A stretch of DNA of 64,000 nt from Acidobacteriota bacterium (GTDB lineage: Bacteria; Acidobacteriota; Terriglobia; Terriglobales; Acidobacteriaceae): assembly GCA_003225555.1 (NCBI GenBank), contig QIAM01000039.1, positions 1 to 64,000 of the forward strand, written 5' to 3'. The notes beneath the pieces are model-generated. The model was not told the DNA's origin. It ran no database searches and was given only the letters and a program-made list of their open reading frames with translations. Shown here in pieces: positions 63,525 through 64,000 of the stretch; the stretch's first letter is position 1; each line of letters starts with the position of its first letter. The translations under genes and the position numbers were made by a program.

Positions 63525-64000
63525 ATGAACAGAGGAACATCGAGGCGAGATTATTTGAAGTTGATGGCAACCGCCGGATTGGCAACGGCAGCGCGACTTG
63601 CTTTCGCGCAGGAGGATGCAGCAAAGAAAGCCGCGCCACAGGCGGGACCTCCTCCGGGGCATGAGCGACGAATTCAATGGTGGCAGGAAGCAAAATTCGG
63701 CATGTTCATCCACTGGGGACTGTATAGCGTGATGGCCGTCATGAATGGGCGATGGAAGTGGAAGGCGTACCCATTCCGCAATACGAAATTCTGGCGAAGC
63801 ACTTCAATCCCAAGCCGAACGCCGCCCGCGACTGGGCGAGATTGGCCAAGCAGGCGGGACAGAAGTACATGGTGATGACGACGAAGCATCATGAAGGCTT
63901 CTGCAATTTCGACACGAAGCTCACCGACTACTGCGCGCCAAAGCAAGCGGCAGGACGCGATCTGGTACGCGAATTCGTCGACGCCGCGCGGGCAGAAGGA
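63525..64000 (+). pseudogene. GH29 alpha-L-fucosidase, 5' part, frameshifted and cut at the window edge
   Basis: ATG 63525 opens a Tat signal (TSRRDYLKLMATAGLATAA) and the GH29 motif EAKFGMFIHWGLYSVM. The frame then turns to nonsense near 63734. The next frame continues the family exactly (RHEWAMEVEGVPIPQYEILA, KHFNPKPNAARDWARL, TTKHHEGFCNFDTKLTDY) up to the edge. If one G is restored in GATGGCCGTC (63731-63740), it reads VMGRHEW without break. It may be a real one-base deletion or a sequencing error. The 3' end lies outside the window. Confidence 0.85.

Overview
The window looks like a chromosome segment of an Acidobacteriota species (Terriglobia, Koribacter-like). This is inferred from a very long Oar-type TonB receptor with an N-terminal carboxypeptidase-regulatory-like domain, a large zinc-ribbon Ser/Thr kinase, secreted small proteins, PEP-CTERM sorting, several Tat-exported GH29 enzymes, high GC, and dispersed 'TGTCATCCTGAG'-type intergenic repeats. 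No 16S rRNA gene or tRNA is visible, so the placement rests on gene content.

Layout. Positions 1-40 kb are mostly housekeeping. In order they hold a zinc-ribbon membrane protein and a secreted/TM protein; a PilZ gene with a short Flp pilin gene; a truncated transposase; groES-groEL behind a TTGACA/TATAAT promoter and a CIRCE operator; a PEP-CTERM protein and a PepSY-like protein; two cell-wall enzymes (an AMIN amidase and a lytic transglycosylase); and holB and tmk. These are followed by an M61 peptidase, rnhB, a two-domain PilZ protein, the conserved rpsP-khpA-rimM-trmD-rplS operon, a LytTR response regulator, a thiolase, purS, glmS, a flavin reductase, a membrane glycosyltransferase-like protein and the Ser/Thr kinase. 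The block ends with dnaK, an 84-residue protein, dnaJ, a cupin facing a MarR-GNAT fusion, and an APC permease.

The junction near 40.05 kb carries the C-terminal remnant of a thioredoxin. From there to the right edge is an accessory locus for harvesting and oxidising L-fucose or a similar 6-deoxyhexose. It encodes three GH29 alpha-L-fucosidase-family proteins (one frameshifted and cut by the window edge), a carboxylesterase, a TonB receptor, a RhaT-type symporter, a rhamnose/fucose mutarotase, a sugar dehydrogenase of the SDR family and two diverged L-fuconate dehydratases. Three regulators are present: two paralogous IclR proteins and one FCD-type GntR protein. Fuconolactonase and the final 2-keto-3-deoxyfuconate steps are not in the window.

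Three points stand out. The esterase and fuconate dehydratase promoters share one architecture, TTGACA-N8-GTTTCAG-W-AATAGAAA. The TonB receptor promoter, back to back with the esterase promoter, has a perfect 8+8 bp palindrome between its -35 and -10 boxes. Embedded in the sugar locus is an unrelated-looking module: a seven-repeat FG-GAP/UnbV protein, a very long TPR protein and an eight-haem cytochrome c with its own TPR-like front half. It is the best candidate here for an uncharacterised extracytoplasmic system.
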